DNA of 64,000 nt from Elysia chlorotica (GCA_003991915.1 RQTK01000077.1:286000-349999), one strand, 5' to 3'; positions 52,805 to 63,681 are shown, counted from the first letter of the stretch. Numbers and translations are program-made. Notes: generated by a model not told the origin, from the letters alone.

Positions 52805-53811
52805 AAACCATGTAGGATAATATAATTATCAAAAAAGAAGGCTGTCAAAAGTACTCATATATACAAAAAAAGGGGGAAAACACACACTTTTTCCACCTCT
52901 TATAACAGGACAAGGAAATAGTAGTCCTGTATCCATCACTAAAGAATAAAGATATTTGCGATAAAGAAATTAAATACAACTTAAAAGAAAAACAACGTAA
53001 AAATTATAAGATCATTTTTAGCTACAAAAGTTGTACAGTGCAAAAGCATTTTGTCTTTAATTATTATAATGCAATTTTGTCTTCATTAATTTAGATGTTT
53101 CTTGCTTTGAAAATGCCACAAAAGCTGATTAGCGTAGAACTCAGTACAAAGAGCTTAAGGTCCCTAGCGTCTACCGTCAGCTATAATGTGGACGGGTCCT
53201 ATGACTAACGTCTGGAACTTTTACACACTGCCGCACAGCGACAGTTCGGCGATACCATCAATCTTGCCTCAGCTGGTCACTTCATACTGACACCGACTCA
53301 ACCAGTTGAGTTAAAAATCGGATAGTTAAATGTTGGACCAATCGTGGGTTTGAACCAAAGACATTCTGTTTGGGATTGTAGTTCCGCTAAAATTACTCAC
53401 TCACCTCTAGAGCCACTTTGCCCCGTCCCCATATTGAAACGCAGAACACTTTCCTCTATCCGTGCAAAGGTTGAACAAAACCTTAAAGGTGCAGTTCTGG
53501 GATGAAGACATAAACTTATTCAAAATAGTCTTAAATCATAATATTACAAATAAGTATGTTTGCGTTACTTTATCTTCGTTTTACAAGAAAAAATAAAATT
53601 CTAGACAGTTCTGGTCTAAAAAAAACCCAGCAACAACAACAACAAAAACGAAAAAAACAAACAAGAATTTCCTCAGTAAGTGTAGTATCTTTTTGCTGAT
53701 TGCTTTTCGAGACACTATAATTCACCAATACTTTGAAGCCGCTAAACAGCCACAATGCCCACTTACTTCACAACACTCTAAACATTCGACCGTCGATACT
53801 TCTGAAAACCT
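52805..53811. repeat. Tandem segmental unit E, copy 1 (about 1.0 kb)
   Basis: Colinear with 53812-54898. Shared words in order include ATGTAGGATAATATAAT, TTTTGTCTTCATTAATTTAG, CCTTAAAGGTGCAG and TTTGAAGCCGCTAAACAG. Identity is about 80% by eye with many small indels, so the duplication is old. Confidence 0.9.
53155..53425 (-). mobile_element. SINE family 1 inside unit E copy 1, minus strand
   Basis: Read on -, the order is a tRNA-like head (CAAAGTGGCTCTAGAGGTGA), a B box (GGTTCAAACCC), a body with AACTGGTTGAGTCGGTGTCA and a tail with GTAAAAGTTCCAGACGTTAG, ending in CCCGTCCACATTATAGC. The order and words match 58248-58505 on +. Confidence 0.75.
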
Positions 53812-54898
53812 ACTACATGTAGGATAATATAATAATCAAAAAAGAGAAGGCTGTCGAGAGTACTCATCTATACCAAAAGACGGGGTGAGGGGGGGGGGGG
53901 ATAAAAACCTTTTCCAACCCTAAAAACAGGACGAGGAAGTAATAGATTAAATACAAATTAAAGAACGACAACAACTTATAAATCATGAGGCTGTGCATTC
54001 CACAAGTGACATCATTTTTAACTACAAAAGTTTTACCTTGCAAACGTATTTCTTTTCTTTCAAATATGTAATACAATTTTGTCTTCATTAATTTAGATGT
54101 TTCTTGCTTAAAAATGCCTTAAAAGCCGGTCAGCGTAGAACTTAGTACGTAAAGGTAAGGTACAAAGCGTCTACCGTCAGATAATGTGGCCGGGTCCTAT
54201 GGCTAACGTCTGAAACTTTTACGTTCTGCCACACAGCGACAGTGCGATACCATGGGATACCATGACTCCTGCCTCAGCCGGTCACTTCATACTGCCACCG
54301 ACTCAACCAGTTGAAGTCAAAATCTAAATAATATTTAAAATTTGGACCAATCGTGGGTTTGAGCCAAGGACATACCGAATTGGAGACTAGTTACGCTCTA
54401 TCTCTAGAGCCACTTCGCACCCCACCCCCTCACTTTTTTAGCTGATAATATAATTATCAGTAGCCTAAAAACGTCCCATCTTCTCCATGACACTTTATAT
54501 ATTCCTAGGAAGAAAGGAGGGTCCAATTACGGAGTACATACTGAAAGTACTCATGTGACAAGTTCGGGACTGAACGCTTTACTCCATTCGCACAAAGGTT
54601 GAGAAAAACCTTAAAGGTGCAGGTTATCTGGTAACTATTGAGTAGATTTGCGTTCCTTTCTCCTCCATTTAACAGAAAAACTAAACGTTCAGACAGTGTT
54701 GACCTTTAAAACAAAAACAAAAAACAAAACTGAACATTTACCTCCACAGTAAGAGCAGTTTTTTTCCTAACTGCTACTCTAGACACATTTATTTACCAAT
54801 GTTTTGAAGCCGCTAAACAGACACAATTCCCACTTAGATCTACTTCACAACTCCACTCAAAACATAATAATTATGATCGTCGATTCTTTTGAAGTCCC
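53812..54898. repeat. Tandem segmental unit E, copy 2
   Basis: See copy 1. It contains extra G and C homopolymer runs (about 53887-53900) and ends just before the C-run at 54902-54914. Confidence 0.9.
54160..54425 (-). mobile_element. SINE family 1 inside unit E copy 2, minus strand
   Basis: At the same place and orientation as in copy 1, with head GAAGTGGCTCTAGAGATAG, B-box position GGCTCAAACCC and tail CGTAAAAGTTTCAGACGTTA. The shared position shows that the SINE was already there before the duplication. Confidence 0.75.
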
Positions 54899-55675
54899 TC
54901 CGCCCCCCCCCCCCTCCATTACTTCATCCCCACTCCGTTGATTTTCTCCAATCATCGTTTCGGCTTCAAAAAATACCAGAATGAAACTATCAATTATATT
55001 TTAGATGTGTCTGATTTCGTCTGATTTCATGTTTTCTCTTTCAACCTCGCTTCAGAGCTATTACTTTTCATGTTTGCGTGCGTGGTCTACTCTAAATTTT
55101 TCTCCGCATCCCTTCATCATGTCTAAAAGCACGGATATGCTAGGAGCATTTCCCCTTTCATTTTTCGCAGGAGCATGATATTAAAGGCTTACTTGTAGCT
55201 TAGACAGAAATGAAAATCAAACTCTGCTTCCCAGATGCTTTTAGCGACGGCTGAAGATAAAAGCTCCCAGACTAGATCTACCCCTTCAAAAGATGACAAT
55301 AAAAATCGTTCAGGACATTTAGATTTTATCAAGGAGATCCGAAAAATATTGAGATGAAATATTTGTTCAGAGGCAGATCCCAAACGGGATTTTGTTTAAA
55401 AGGCACCTTATATGTTCCCATTGTTGACAATGCAAATAATGCGTGTTTAAAATACAATGCACTTTAAATCATTTGTTTAACGAACGAGGCTTTTTTTTTG
55501 CTTGCCATTATAATGGTAGTTAATTTTAACAATCAGGTATTGTATTTCGAACAACCCGTCTTTCTATATATCTGCGATTCTCTATGTAAAATTGATATAT
55601 ATTTTATACATCTGTAATTTTATCTATTTAAATGTATATAATTATGTTCATCTACCTTTCTTTCTGTCTATCTAT
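54899..55675. other. AT-rich unique DNA
   Basis: Begins with a C-run. Short direct repeats such as TCTGATTTCGTCTGATTTCA near 55009 occur. No gene. Confidence 0.4.
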
Positions 55676-55697
55676 TTATCTCTCTCTCTCTATCTAA

Positions 55698-55777
<80 letters not shown>

Positions 55778-55792
55778 TTATCTATCTATCGC
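55676..55792. repeat. (CTAT)n microsatellite
   Basis: About 22 pure units (55700-55790) with CT before them and decayed CTAT after. Confidence 0.96.
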
Positions 55793-56240
55793 ATTCTATG
55801 TGTCAGCTTTCTATCTATTTATCTGTCTATCTTTTTCTTTCTTTCTTTTAATAACAAATGTTTATCTTTCTATCCGGAGTATATAGATATGTCTCTACTT
55901 TTATTGTTACTTTTTTAAATTCTACTCTCTTTAATATTTTTATCGACATCTATATTTATCGTTTTCATCTTAAAATGATCTTTCAATTGTTACTATTCAC
56001 AAAACTTCAAAACACTATTGTGAATAATAGATGTCATGTATCTAGTTTTAAAAAAATATATTAAAAAAAACGTCTAAGAAATCACAAATTGATTTTACGC
56101 TCTTTCTTTTTACTGTGTTTTCGAATAAAACAGCAAAAGGCAATTTGTTTTAAAAATATGGGGCAATATTTTCTAGCTCTACTGCGAAGATCAAAGACGC
56201 GCGCATCTGACAATGTTTAGTCATCTTAAAAACTGAATCG
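55793..56240. other. AT-rich DNA
   Basis: Decayed CTAT to 55840, then unique sequence. Confidence 0.45.
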
Positions 56241-56460
56241 TTATCGCTTTTTTCTCTGGACTGTCGTTGTCTGGGATAGGGGCGGGGGTGGGGGTGGATC
56301 GGGGTCGCTCGGCTCCCTCCTCTCTAGAAGAAGTGTGTCAACATCATATCCTGGGATGGAGCGTCGGAGTTCCAGACTCGCTGCCGATGACCAGTTCATG
56401 CGAGATGGAATTGATTTCTGCTGCTTGAGACGTAGAGCCAGGACAACCAAGGAAAGATGA
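56241..56460. CDS. Candidate exon, strand undecided
   Basis: A GC-rich island in AT-rich DNA is open on both strands. On +, from a possible acceptor ending at 56279 (GGGATAG|G) to TGA at 56458-56460, about 60 codons include LAADDQFMRDGIDFCCLRRR. On -, from a possible acceptor (TCTCAAGCAG|CAG, exon start 56420) to TAA at 56243-56241, about 59 codons include SIPGYDVDTLLLERREPSD and a proline run. Both read like terminal coding exons and both acceptors have pyrimidine-rich tracts; the minus one looks better. I recognise no family. At most one reading is likely real. Confidence 0.3.
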
Positions 56461-56610
56461 AAGATAAATTAACATTCGCTTCAAGTATATTTTAAGGGCA
56501 AAGTTTCCGTGAAAAAACAACAACGGAAAAACATAAATACAAAGATGAGAAAAGAAACAAAAAACTACATTTAAATTTGTTTAAAATTCCTAAATGTTTA
56601 AACTGTTGTG
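56461..56610. other. AT-rich DNA
   Basis: Nothing recognised. Confidence 0.4.
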
Positions 56611-56695
56611 TGTGGATCGCGAGTGCCTCAGTCGACAGTGCTTAAGGCTGACGAGCAACAGGTCCTAGGTTCGTACATCATCTGGAGGCGAAAAA
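56611..56695 (+). mobile_element. tRNA-like SINE head
   Basis: GGATCGCGAGTGCCTCAGTCG is followed by GCTGACGAGCAACAGG and the B-box-like TAGGTTCGTACATC. Same family style as 10905 and 41403. Confidence 0.6.
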
Positions 56696-58247
56696 AGGTT
56701 TCTCAACACGCAGAAAGTTGTCATTGAATGTATTTGTTGTTATCTTAAACATTGTTTGGGGGGGGGGGGGTTCAAAAATGGAAAAAATGAAAACAATTTC
56801 AAAGGAGGAGAATTATTTCGGAATCATTAGAAGTACAGAAAATTAGTTTTCGCTTTTCTTTTCGTTCAATAATAAAATAAAAACGATTTTGACCTGATTT
56901 TGTAAACTAAATGTTTAAATCACCGAATTGATTATATAAAAACATCAATTCTTGAACGAAAGTATAACAATAACCAACCAAAAGACTTTTTGGGTCGGGG
57001 ATATTTTTTATTCAAATTACTTAGCATACTCAGTAACTAACAGTGGGTAATAGTTTTTTGATAAACCTCATTCCCTGCAAATTTTCTGTCTACCTCGGAG
57101 CGCATTTTAGTTCTGTTAACCTGTTTATTTTCTTTTATTTAAGCCTAAAGAAACATCAACTCAAAAGCTTTACTTTCTAGAAAGTTTAAAATGTAGAAAA
57201 GACTATCCTCACAAACTGCCAACAAATAAAATACAAGTGGTCTTCATTCCCATTATAGAAAATTAACACTCTTTGTTCAAAACTTCATTTTGAAAGGAGA
57301 AACAACACGATTATCAGATTCTGAAATTTTCCATTGTAACCACGCTCTTAAAATACGGCAGGGAGACTTCAAAGTCTTTCTTTATTTGAAATCCCAGCTA
57401 TTTGAACCCTCCAAGAACAATATTATGCGCTCACGCCGCTTAAACTAACACGATACTGAAGGTACTCGATTGTGAGATCACTTCGTCTTTCTGAAAACAC
57501 ACTGAACATATTCAATGTTAGACAACAGTTTATTTTTCATAAAAACCAAACTGGTTCAGAAAGAAGATATCCCCGCTTAATTTAAAGTGAGCCAAAAAGA
57601 AGTATCACTCACTGCCAATAACGACATATTTATACTAAGAGGCACGCTGTAAAAACAAGAATGATACATCCAGAATCTCCTGCAAAAGCATGTGTTTGAT
57701 ACATGACTCTAATGACAATCATTTTTACCTTGACTAACACTCTTAACAATTTGCAATGTAGAGCTAGTTAAAAAATAAAAATAACGGACTATATATCCTT
57801 GCACGTAACTAATAACAAATTCGTTTAACATTCTTTTACAATTAAGGTCCTAGACATGCTCTAGGTCTCTTGGCACAATAATACTTTTTTAAGGTGCATA
57901 CTATTTTTTATTCACTGCTGCAAGAGGCAAATGCGTAGATACCATGTGAGCAACCGAGTTGGCTGTCGACTGTCTTACATTTACGCAATGTAACTTCAAT
58001 CTTTCAACACAATAATTAGTTTACTTCTATTACTCACAGATTAATGAGCATTATGTTTCGCACAATAAGCATATCATAATATGCCTAATATCCAATCATA
58101 CAGTATAAACTTTACCATCAGCGTCCCCGAGAGAAATGCGTGTTTGTTAATTTTTCTTTGTTGAAATTTAACGGTAATGGTTGGATTTGAGATGTTCTTT
58201 ATGCGTCTTTATATTTCGCAATTATATAACTTTACTTACTATCATTA
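56696..58247. other. AT-rich unique DNA
   Basis: A G-run lies at about 56757-56770. No tandem repeat or supported exon. Confidence 0.4.
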
Positions 58248-58505
58248 AGAGGGACATGGTAGCCCAGGGGTAGAACATCAGCTTCCGAAGCAGGAGGTCC
58301 GGGGTTCGATCCCTTGCGATTTCGCCCACCTACTGGTTGAGTCGGTGTCAGTCTAATGTGATTGGATGAGACAGGAGTCATGGTATCCCCGCCTTGTCTC
58401 GTGTTTGGCGGCACATACAATTGTCAGACGTCAGTCTTCAAGCCCGTCCACAATACAGCCTATAAAGTGCGGACGTGCAACGTTAAACCAACTCAACCAC
58501 AACTA
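58248..58505 (+). mobile_element. Nearly complete SINE of family 1
   Basis: Head: ATGGTAGCCCAGGGGTAGAAC (A-box region), then GGGGTTCGATCCC (B box). Body: TACTGGTTGAGTCGGTGTCA and ATGTGATTGGATGAG. Tail: GGCGGCACATACAATTGTCA and GACGTCAGTC. It ends in an AACTCAACCACAACTACAAC-type A/C-rich end. About 255 bp. It is the best-preserved of five family-1 copies in the window and works as the reference for them. Its transcription would be by RNA polymerase III; it has no coding capacity. Confidence 0.8.
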
Positions 58506-59159
58506 CAACTATTATCGCTAAACTAATTTTTAAACTTTGTTAACAGTCCCTCAACAACCGCCTTCCCGCTGTTTTTAAATCCCATTTCCTGTTTCGCAAT
58601 ACATTTCCAATTTGTATACACTCTCTAATACAACTCTGTACGTTTTACCATTTTCCACTATTTCGATTTTTTTCTCACTGTAAAAGGTTTCAAACCTACC
58701 CATCCCTATCCCCTTCCACCCCCCCCACCCCCCCTTTCAAACATTTATCCCGTTTCCCCAAGAAACCCCTCATCTGTCGCAGTGATCCAATTTCTTAGCT
58801 TTCTACCCAGAAGCAAAGAAAATGCTAAGAAAGCTTCTGCACTCTAGATCTTATTTTATTTCTTTATCCTTGTCCCCCTTACTCAGACACGTTATCTAAG
58901 ACCGTCTGTATCTTTTACTGCTTCTTAAAAATAATTGAGCCTCGGAGACATAAGCACGATTGTGATCAAATTTAATTTTTTTTTTTCTTTGGAAATTCCC
59001 TTTTTATCTAACGATATTTTGTTTTCGTGCTTATATCACCTGTCGTCTTGCATTATTATACATCTCGGCCCGCCGACAGTTCATTAGTGTATCTATCTTT
59101 TAATTTCCTATCCGCCGAATCCATCGAAATGTTAGGATAAAAACCCTTGTAGGCCACAA
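58506..59159. other. AT-rich unique DNA
   Basis: C-runs near 58717-58733. No exon. Confidence 0.4.
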
Positions 59160-59640
59160 TTCTTCCCGTGTAATGTTCCTTTTCACTTCCGTTGCTGGCT
59201 ATAAAGATCCCCTCTTATTCTCCTCTCCATTTCCTCCCCTTTATCCTCCAGTCTGTGCCGATGTTGGGGGGTTTCACAAGCCTTGCGACTCGCCTGCGAT
59301 AACGGATAACGTAACAACGTCTCTTGGGCAGAATGGTTTTCTCAACGCTCATTGGCTTCGTAAGTCTAAGGGAGCTGTTTGATTGGACGCTGCCACAGAT
59401 CCGATTCTTGCTGTCTCCGTTTTCGTGTTGGGCGCCTTTATCGCAAGGAGTATTATTTTTATCAGTGTGTGGGGCAGGGAGGGGAAGAAAGGGGAGGGGG
59501 GCGGGTGAGTGTCGCATCTCCCCGTCCTGGCTGACTCCCGATGTTCTTTCCCCCTCCGGCAACTCCTTCTTCTCCTGGATAGAGGACACTAGCCTCAGCA
59601 GCACAAATTTCATCTTGTAAAAGACAGCGGAATTTGGAGA
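59160..59640. promoter_or_regulatory. GC-rich block with paired CCAAT boxes and a TATA-like word
   Basis: Two inverted CCAAT boxes (ATTGG at 59351-59355 and 59382-59386) are 31 bp apart, close to three helical turns, as in many known NF-Y promoters. TATAAAGA stands at 59200-59207 and a donor-like GTAAGT at 59360-59365. The block is also open on - for 132 codons from a well-placed ATG at 59613 (begins MKFVLLRLVSSIQ) to 59215, and on + for shorter frames; I recognise no domain in any of them. It lies about 2.1 kb before the exon at 61325 and could be its promoter, with a 5'UTR exon, or an independent element. Confidence 0.35.
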
Positions 59641-61324
59641 GCCCTTAAAACTGCTCGCTAAGAAAGAGAATTGGGAGATGGGTTTTCCAGCTTTTAGTGA
59701 GACGGAAAATAAGGGCCCTGGGTAGATGTTCCTCTAGGTGTAGGTTAATCTATTCTCGATCACAAACAATTTGTGGAAGGATTGGAAGGATGTTGTTTTT
59801 TCCACTTCTTTTTATTTTATGGGTTGTGAAAAATGAGAGCTGATAGGTCAAAAATTGACGTATATATTTCTTTCTCTTCTGTTATTTCCATTTCCATTTA
59901 TCGTTGGGGTTTTTATAAAATTTAAATGGCTTCAATTGGATCGCTAGAGAATTTTGTTATCTGAAAGGGAAGGTAGACTGCAAAAACACGAAAAGTGGCT
60001 CCCACACATTTTAAGATTGGGTTTTTTCTCACTGCAAGGTGCCATTTTAAAAGATAAAATACTCGTGTCTATAGTCTAAATGCTATATTCCCTGTGATAA
60101 ATTTGAATGTAACAAGTAGACCATTGTGTTGCATTCAACCTGTATCTTATGTTTCCAATTGCAAACTCTCTAAAGTATTTGCTGTCATTTTCCCATTGAA
60201 TATTTTTAAAGACACATACTTACATTTTTAACTGAACAACATGAAAATATCCTATTTAATTCTCTTTTTTTTAATCATATAGATTTGATTTTTATAAACC
60301 ACCTAGACCAATAAATTTTCGTTACAAATAATTTATGACACTCGTACACACTGACAAAATAGTTGGGAAAAACAACAACCGAGGAGCACAACACACAAAC
60401 AAGTATATAAAATGTGTTTCTTTCTAAGGCTAAAGGACAGAAAAATATATATATTATATATGTTTAATTTATATTTCAAACGGCGATTTTCGTAACAACT
60501 CTTCGTAACGCTAGCTTGCTCTAGTGCTTTCTAATGCTCTTACACCCGCCATTTAAGCGGCTTAAGATTTCAATTTCACCGTATAAAGCAAAAATCTTAA
60601 TAGCTTTAGCCGCAATATTGTGATGGCGGCTTCGGGGCAAGTAAAAACTGTATGAGGTAAAGACTGGAACCTTAGAAGCTACACTCGCACCAATATAGAC
60701 CTCTAAGAGAGGGATTCAAAAAAGTATACGTTTTAATTGGAAGAAGATTGGTTGTTAAATCAAAATATCCCTACTATGTTCTTCTCCCTCCACTTCCTCT
60801 TCTTGACATCAGTACGTATCTCACGCCTCCTCGCCCTTCTCTAATTTCGCTAGAGAAGTAGAGGATACATTTCTTTGACTGTCATTAAAGCTGAAATGGA
60901 AAATTTAATGGAACGAAAACATACTAAATTTAATGGCATCACAGAAAAAAACATTGCAAAAGCATCAACAAGAACTTCAAAAGCTAAGATAATGTTTTTC
61001 AATAAAACTATATTTAATTCTCTACTATATTTATCAACTTCTAGTTTCTGCCTGTTGCTTGTGCTATCCGCGGGCCGTATATAATACAATATACGGCTGC
61101 CCCTCTTTTTCTATATCTACAAATCTCTCTTTGTCTCCTTTTCCCTCGTCGATCTCTGTCTTTATCACTCAACTTATATTGAGGGTTGTTTTTTTAACGC
61201 CTGAGACCACTCAAACTAGTCTTTATTTCACAGGTCATATTTAAAAAACAAGCAAAGTTAAATGAAAGTAAATGATAATTGTATAACTTTTTTCTACAAA
61301 ATATTTCCTCTGTTTTCTCCACAG
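59641..61324. other. AT-rich unique DNA leading to a splice acceptor
   Basis: No repeat family recognised. It ends with the pyrimidine-rich TTTCCTCTGTTTTCTCCACAG, the best acceptor-like sequence I found in the window, so its right part may be intron. Confidence 0.4.
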
Positions 61325-61715
61325 ATTCGAACACAGAATCCAAGCAAATTGCGTGTAAACAAGAAACAGGAGCTCATCCCAAAATCGTAACCAGTACCGC
61401 AACATTCAACAGAACTTGTTGACACACTAGTGTGCATTGACAATTCGACATTGACTTGAAGAAAATAAAACTCCACTTTAACAAAAATATTAACAAACAT
61501 ATTGACTATTTAGCATAGAAAAAAAAAGACTTTGGCCTCTCCCAGTTTTGAAAATCATCAGGTAGACCAGTTTTGAATACTGCAACCATTTCCCTGAGAC
61601 TGACCCAAGCCTCAACACACTGGATCAAGACAAGCTCTAGATCTAGCTAGGAGAGAGTTCGAACCCGCGCTGTCCCGTTCTTTGCCCAAGATGTGAGTGA
61701 CCTTCACCACCTGGC
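61325..61715 (+). promoter_or_regulatory. Probable 5'UTR part of an exon, free of ATG, with a start-stop uORF
   Basis: It follows the acceptor ending at 61324. I find no ATG between 61325 and 61690, although composition would predict about six or seven. The first ATG (61691) is followed at once by TGA, a minimal start-stop uORF. An in-frame TGA at 61698-61700 separates the leader from the main ATG at 61716. ATG depletion is a known feature of leaders. A start-stop uORF can hold back scanning ribosomes, so translation of the main frame may be damped. Confidence 0.5.
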
Positions 61716-61788
61716 ATGGGGATGCTGGAAGGAAGCGCCCCCTGGAGTCTCCTAGTGCACCTGGTCGTCTTGTTACCCCGCGTGACAG
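61716..61788 (+). CDS. First coding exon of a secreted or membrane protein (signal peptide)
   Basis: From ATG 61716, in good context (G at -3 and at +4), the frame codes about 24 residues: a short n-region (MGMLEGSAPW), a hydrophobic core (SLLVHLVVLL) and PRVTG, where a signal peptidase could cut. It then meets a perfect donor CAG|GTGAGT at 61786-61794. The split codon gives a phase-1 intron, common after signal-peptide exons, including those of immunoglobulin-superfamily genes. A second ATG at 61722 could also serve. The n-region lacks lysine or arginine, which is slightly unusual. Later exons lie beyond the window or were not found, so the product is unknown. It is on the same strand as the surface-protein exon at 1-107, so a cluster of related genes is possible but unproven. 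Confidence 0.55.
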
Positions 61789-62274
61789 GTGAGTTGGCCT
61801 TAACAAACAGTTTATATTGTCAGGTGAGTTGGCCTTAACAAACAGTTTATATTGTCAGGTGAGTTGGCCTTAACAAACAGTTAATGTTTTCAGGTGGGTT
61901 GGTCGTAACAAATAGTTAATATTGTCATGTGAGTTGGCCTTAACAAATAGTTAATATTGTCAGGTGAGTTGGCCTTAACAAACAGTTAATATTGTCAGGT
62001 GAGTTGGCCTTTACAAACAGTTAATATTGTCAGGTGAGTTGGCCTTAACAAACAGTTAATATTGTCAGGTGAGTTGGCCTTAAAAACAGTTAATATTGTC
62101 AGGTGAGTTGGCCTTTACAAACAGTTAATATTGTCAGGTGAGTTGGCCTTAACAAACAGTTAATATTGTCAGGTGAGTTGGCCTTAACAAACAGTTAATA
62201 TTGTCAGGTGAGTTGCCTTAATAAACAGTTAATATTGTCAGGTGAGTTGGCCTTTACAAACAGTTATTATTGTC
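61786..62274 (+). repeat. 14-copy minisatellite, 35-bp unit, starting at the splice donor
   Basis: Units start with CAGGTGAGTTGGCCTTAACA and end with CAGTTAATATTGT. Twelve of the 14 contain an exact CAGGTGAGT; one has CAGGTGGGT and one CATGTGAGT. The first unit overlaps the exon end, so the array looks as if it grew from the authentic donor. There are no unique spacers, which excludes a CRISPR array. Confidence 0.95.
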
Positions 62275-62640
62275 TTTTCTCCTATAACCATCTGTGAGTT
62301 TGTTTTGTCCAACACTGCACGAAGAATCCTTAATTAAGTTTGATTAAATTTTTTTTTTCAATTTTTACTTGATTGGCTCTAAAAATACCATTATATGGAT
62401 TGACTGACGTCTGTTTTAACATTACTAATGATAACGTTCTATTTAAATAAAAAAGCATGCTTTGTTACTTAAACTATTACACTGCAAATATGCTGATGGT
62501 ATCGTGGGATTGTTCATAAACATACACAAATGTAACGTGAGCTTTTTTAATTTTTTAAAAATATTTTTTTGCTTAATGGGCATTTTTATTTAATGTGTAC
62601 CTTTCCTGCTTGAATAACTCACCTGATTCGGTACAAGTGC
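62275..62640. repeat. Right flank of the array, duplicated at 63682
   Basis: CACTGCACGAAGAATC, ACTTGATTGGCTCTAAAAAT, AACTATTACACTGCAAAT and TCGTGGGATTGTTCATAAAC recur in the same order at 63721-63920. Identity is about 85% by eye. Confidence 0.9.
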
Positions 62641-63559
62641 TTTGGTAGATGCTTCCTATTAAACAATGAAGAGATTTTTGGGTTGAGTGTCAAAGAGTTA
62701 CAAAAAAAAGATATCTAACAAATTTGGTAAAAGGTATCCTTAAAGATATCGAAATCAATATTAGTTAGTTCAGATATCTAGACTGTATAATAACTCAGTC
62801 AGAGGAGCATTGAAGTTGTGAGCAGAAGGTTTCAAGTTCAAATCTCAGCTGCACGATACTATTAAAGGCTTGACTTAAAGTCTTCGTGATCATTCGGACA
62901 CTGATGCGACAAATAAGTGACCAAGTTTAGTGGTCTTCATCCTTTCCTCCTTCAAATATAAAACTTCGGTGACTGTCTCGATTATTTATTGTCATATTTC
63001 TTTAAACAATATTGATTTGTTTGTAATAAATCTTTTGAGAGATGTGGAGGCAATCGGTTTTAAACAAGTTGTATTTTTTGTCTTAATGATTGGAGATTGA
63101 TGCTCCACTTAGTTGTAGGTGGGGAGAGCAGATAGGATGTGGTAGTTTTCTGTGCATGCAAGAAGGAGGTCTATAGATCGAATCATAGCTAGAATGCCCT
63201 TCTCCGTTAAAAATCAAATAAAATCTTTGGGTTAAGGGAAATAAAACATACATGTAGTTTTTTTTATAAAACAAGAATAAATCGCGTAGTGAAAACAACA
63301 ATTCAGGTGGAAGCGAATTGCTGACAGATACTTAATCATGTTCTCTAGATTCTTCAAAACACTTCAATATAATGTTCTTTTTACTTTAAACCGTTTGAAG
63401 ATCCATCCTGTAGACATCGTAAGAAAAAGAAGCCTAAAAATCAAACCTTTCTTTTTATTTTTTCTAAACAACACTTAAATTATTGCAGATCAATCTGATG
63501 TTAAAAAAATCGCAACTTCGTTTAATTATCATTCAACTGCTGTCATGTTTGATCTACGT
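62641..63559. other. AT-rich DNA with two SINE-like heads
   Basis: Separate entries cover the better SINE head (62782). A weaker one is at 63090-63195 (GTTGTAGGTGGGGAGAGCAG, then GATCGAATCATAG). The rest shows nothing recognised and probably belongs to intron 1. Confidence 0.4.
62782..62862 (+). mobile_element. tRNA-like SINE head
   Basis: TGTATAATAACTCAGTCAGAGG is followed by GTGAGCAGAAGG and AAGTTCAAATCTCAGCTG at the B-box position. It resembles the element at 41403 and lies in the presumed intron. Confidence 0.6.
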
Positions 63560-63681
63560 AAACAGTTAATATTGTCAGGTGAGTTGGCCTTAATAAACAG
63601 TTTATATTGTCAGGTGAGTTGGCCTTAACAAACAGTTAATATTGTCAGGTGAGTTGGCCTTAACAAACAGCTAATATTGTC
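63560..63681 (+). repeat. Second, short array of the 35-bp unit (3.4 copies)
   Basis: Three full units, each with CAGGTGAGT, plus a partial unit at the left, followed by the duplicated flank. The exon itself is not duplicated with it. Confidence 0.95.

Noticed and set aside
58248-58330. True tRNA gene
   Set aside because: A and B boxes are good, but acceptor and anticodon stems do not pair properly, and the same body and tail recur in other copies, so it is a SINE. The same holds for the other tRNA-like heads.
61612-61806. 64-codon - strand frame over the signal-peptide exon
   Set aside because: It begins inside the repeat array and lacks splice context; the + strand exon explains the region better.
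61786-62274. CRISPR-like array
   Set aside because: The 35-bp units are contiguous with no unique spacers, and the setting is an animal intron.
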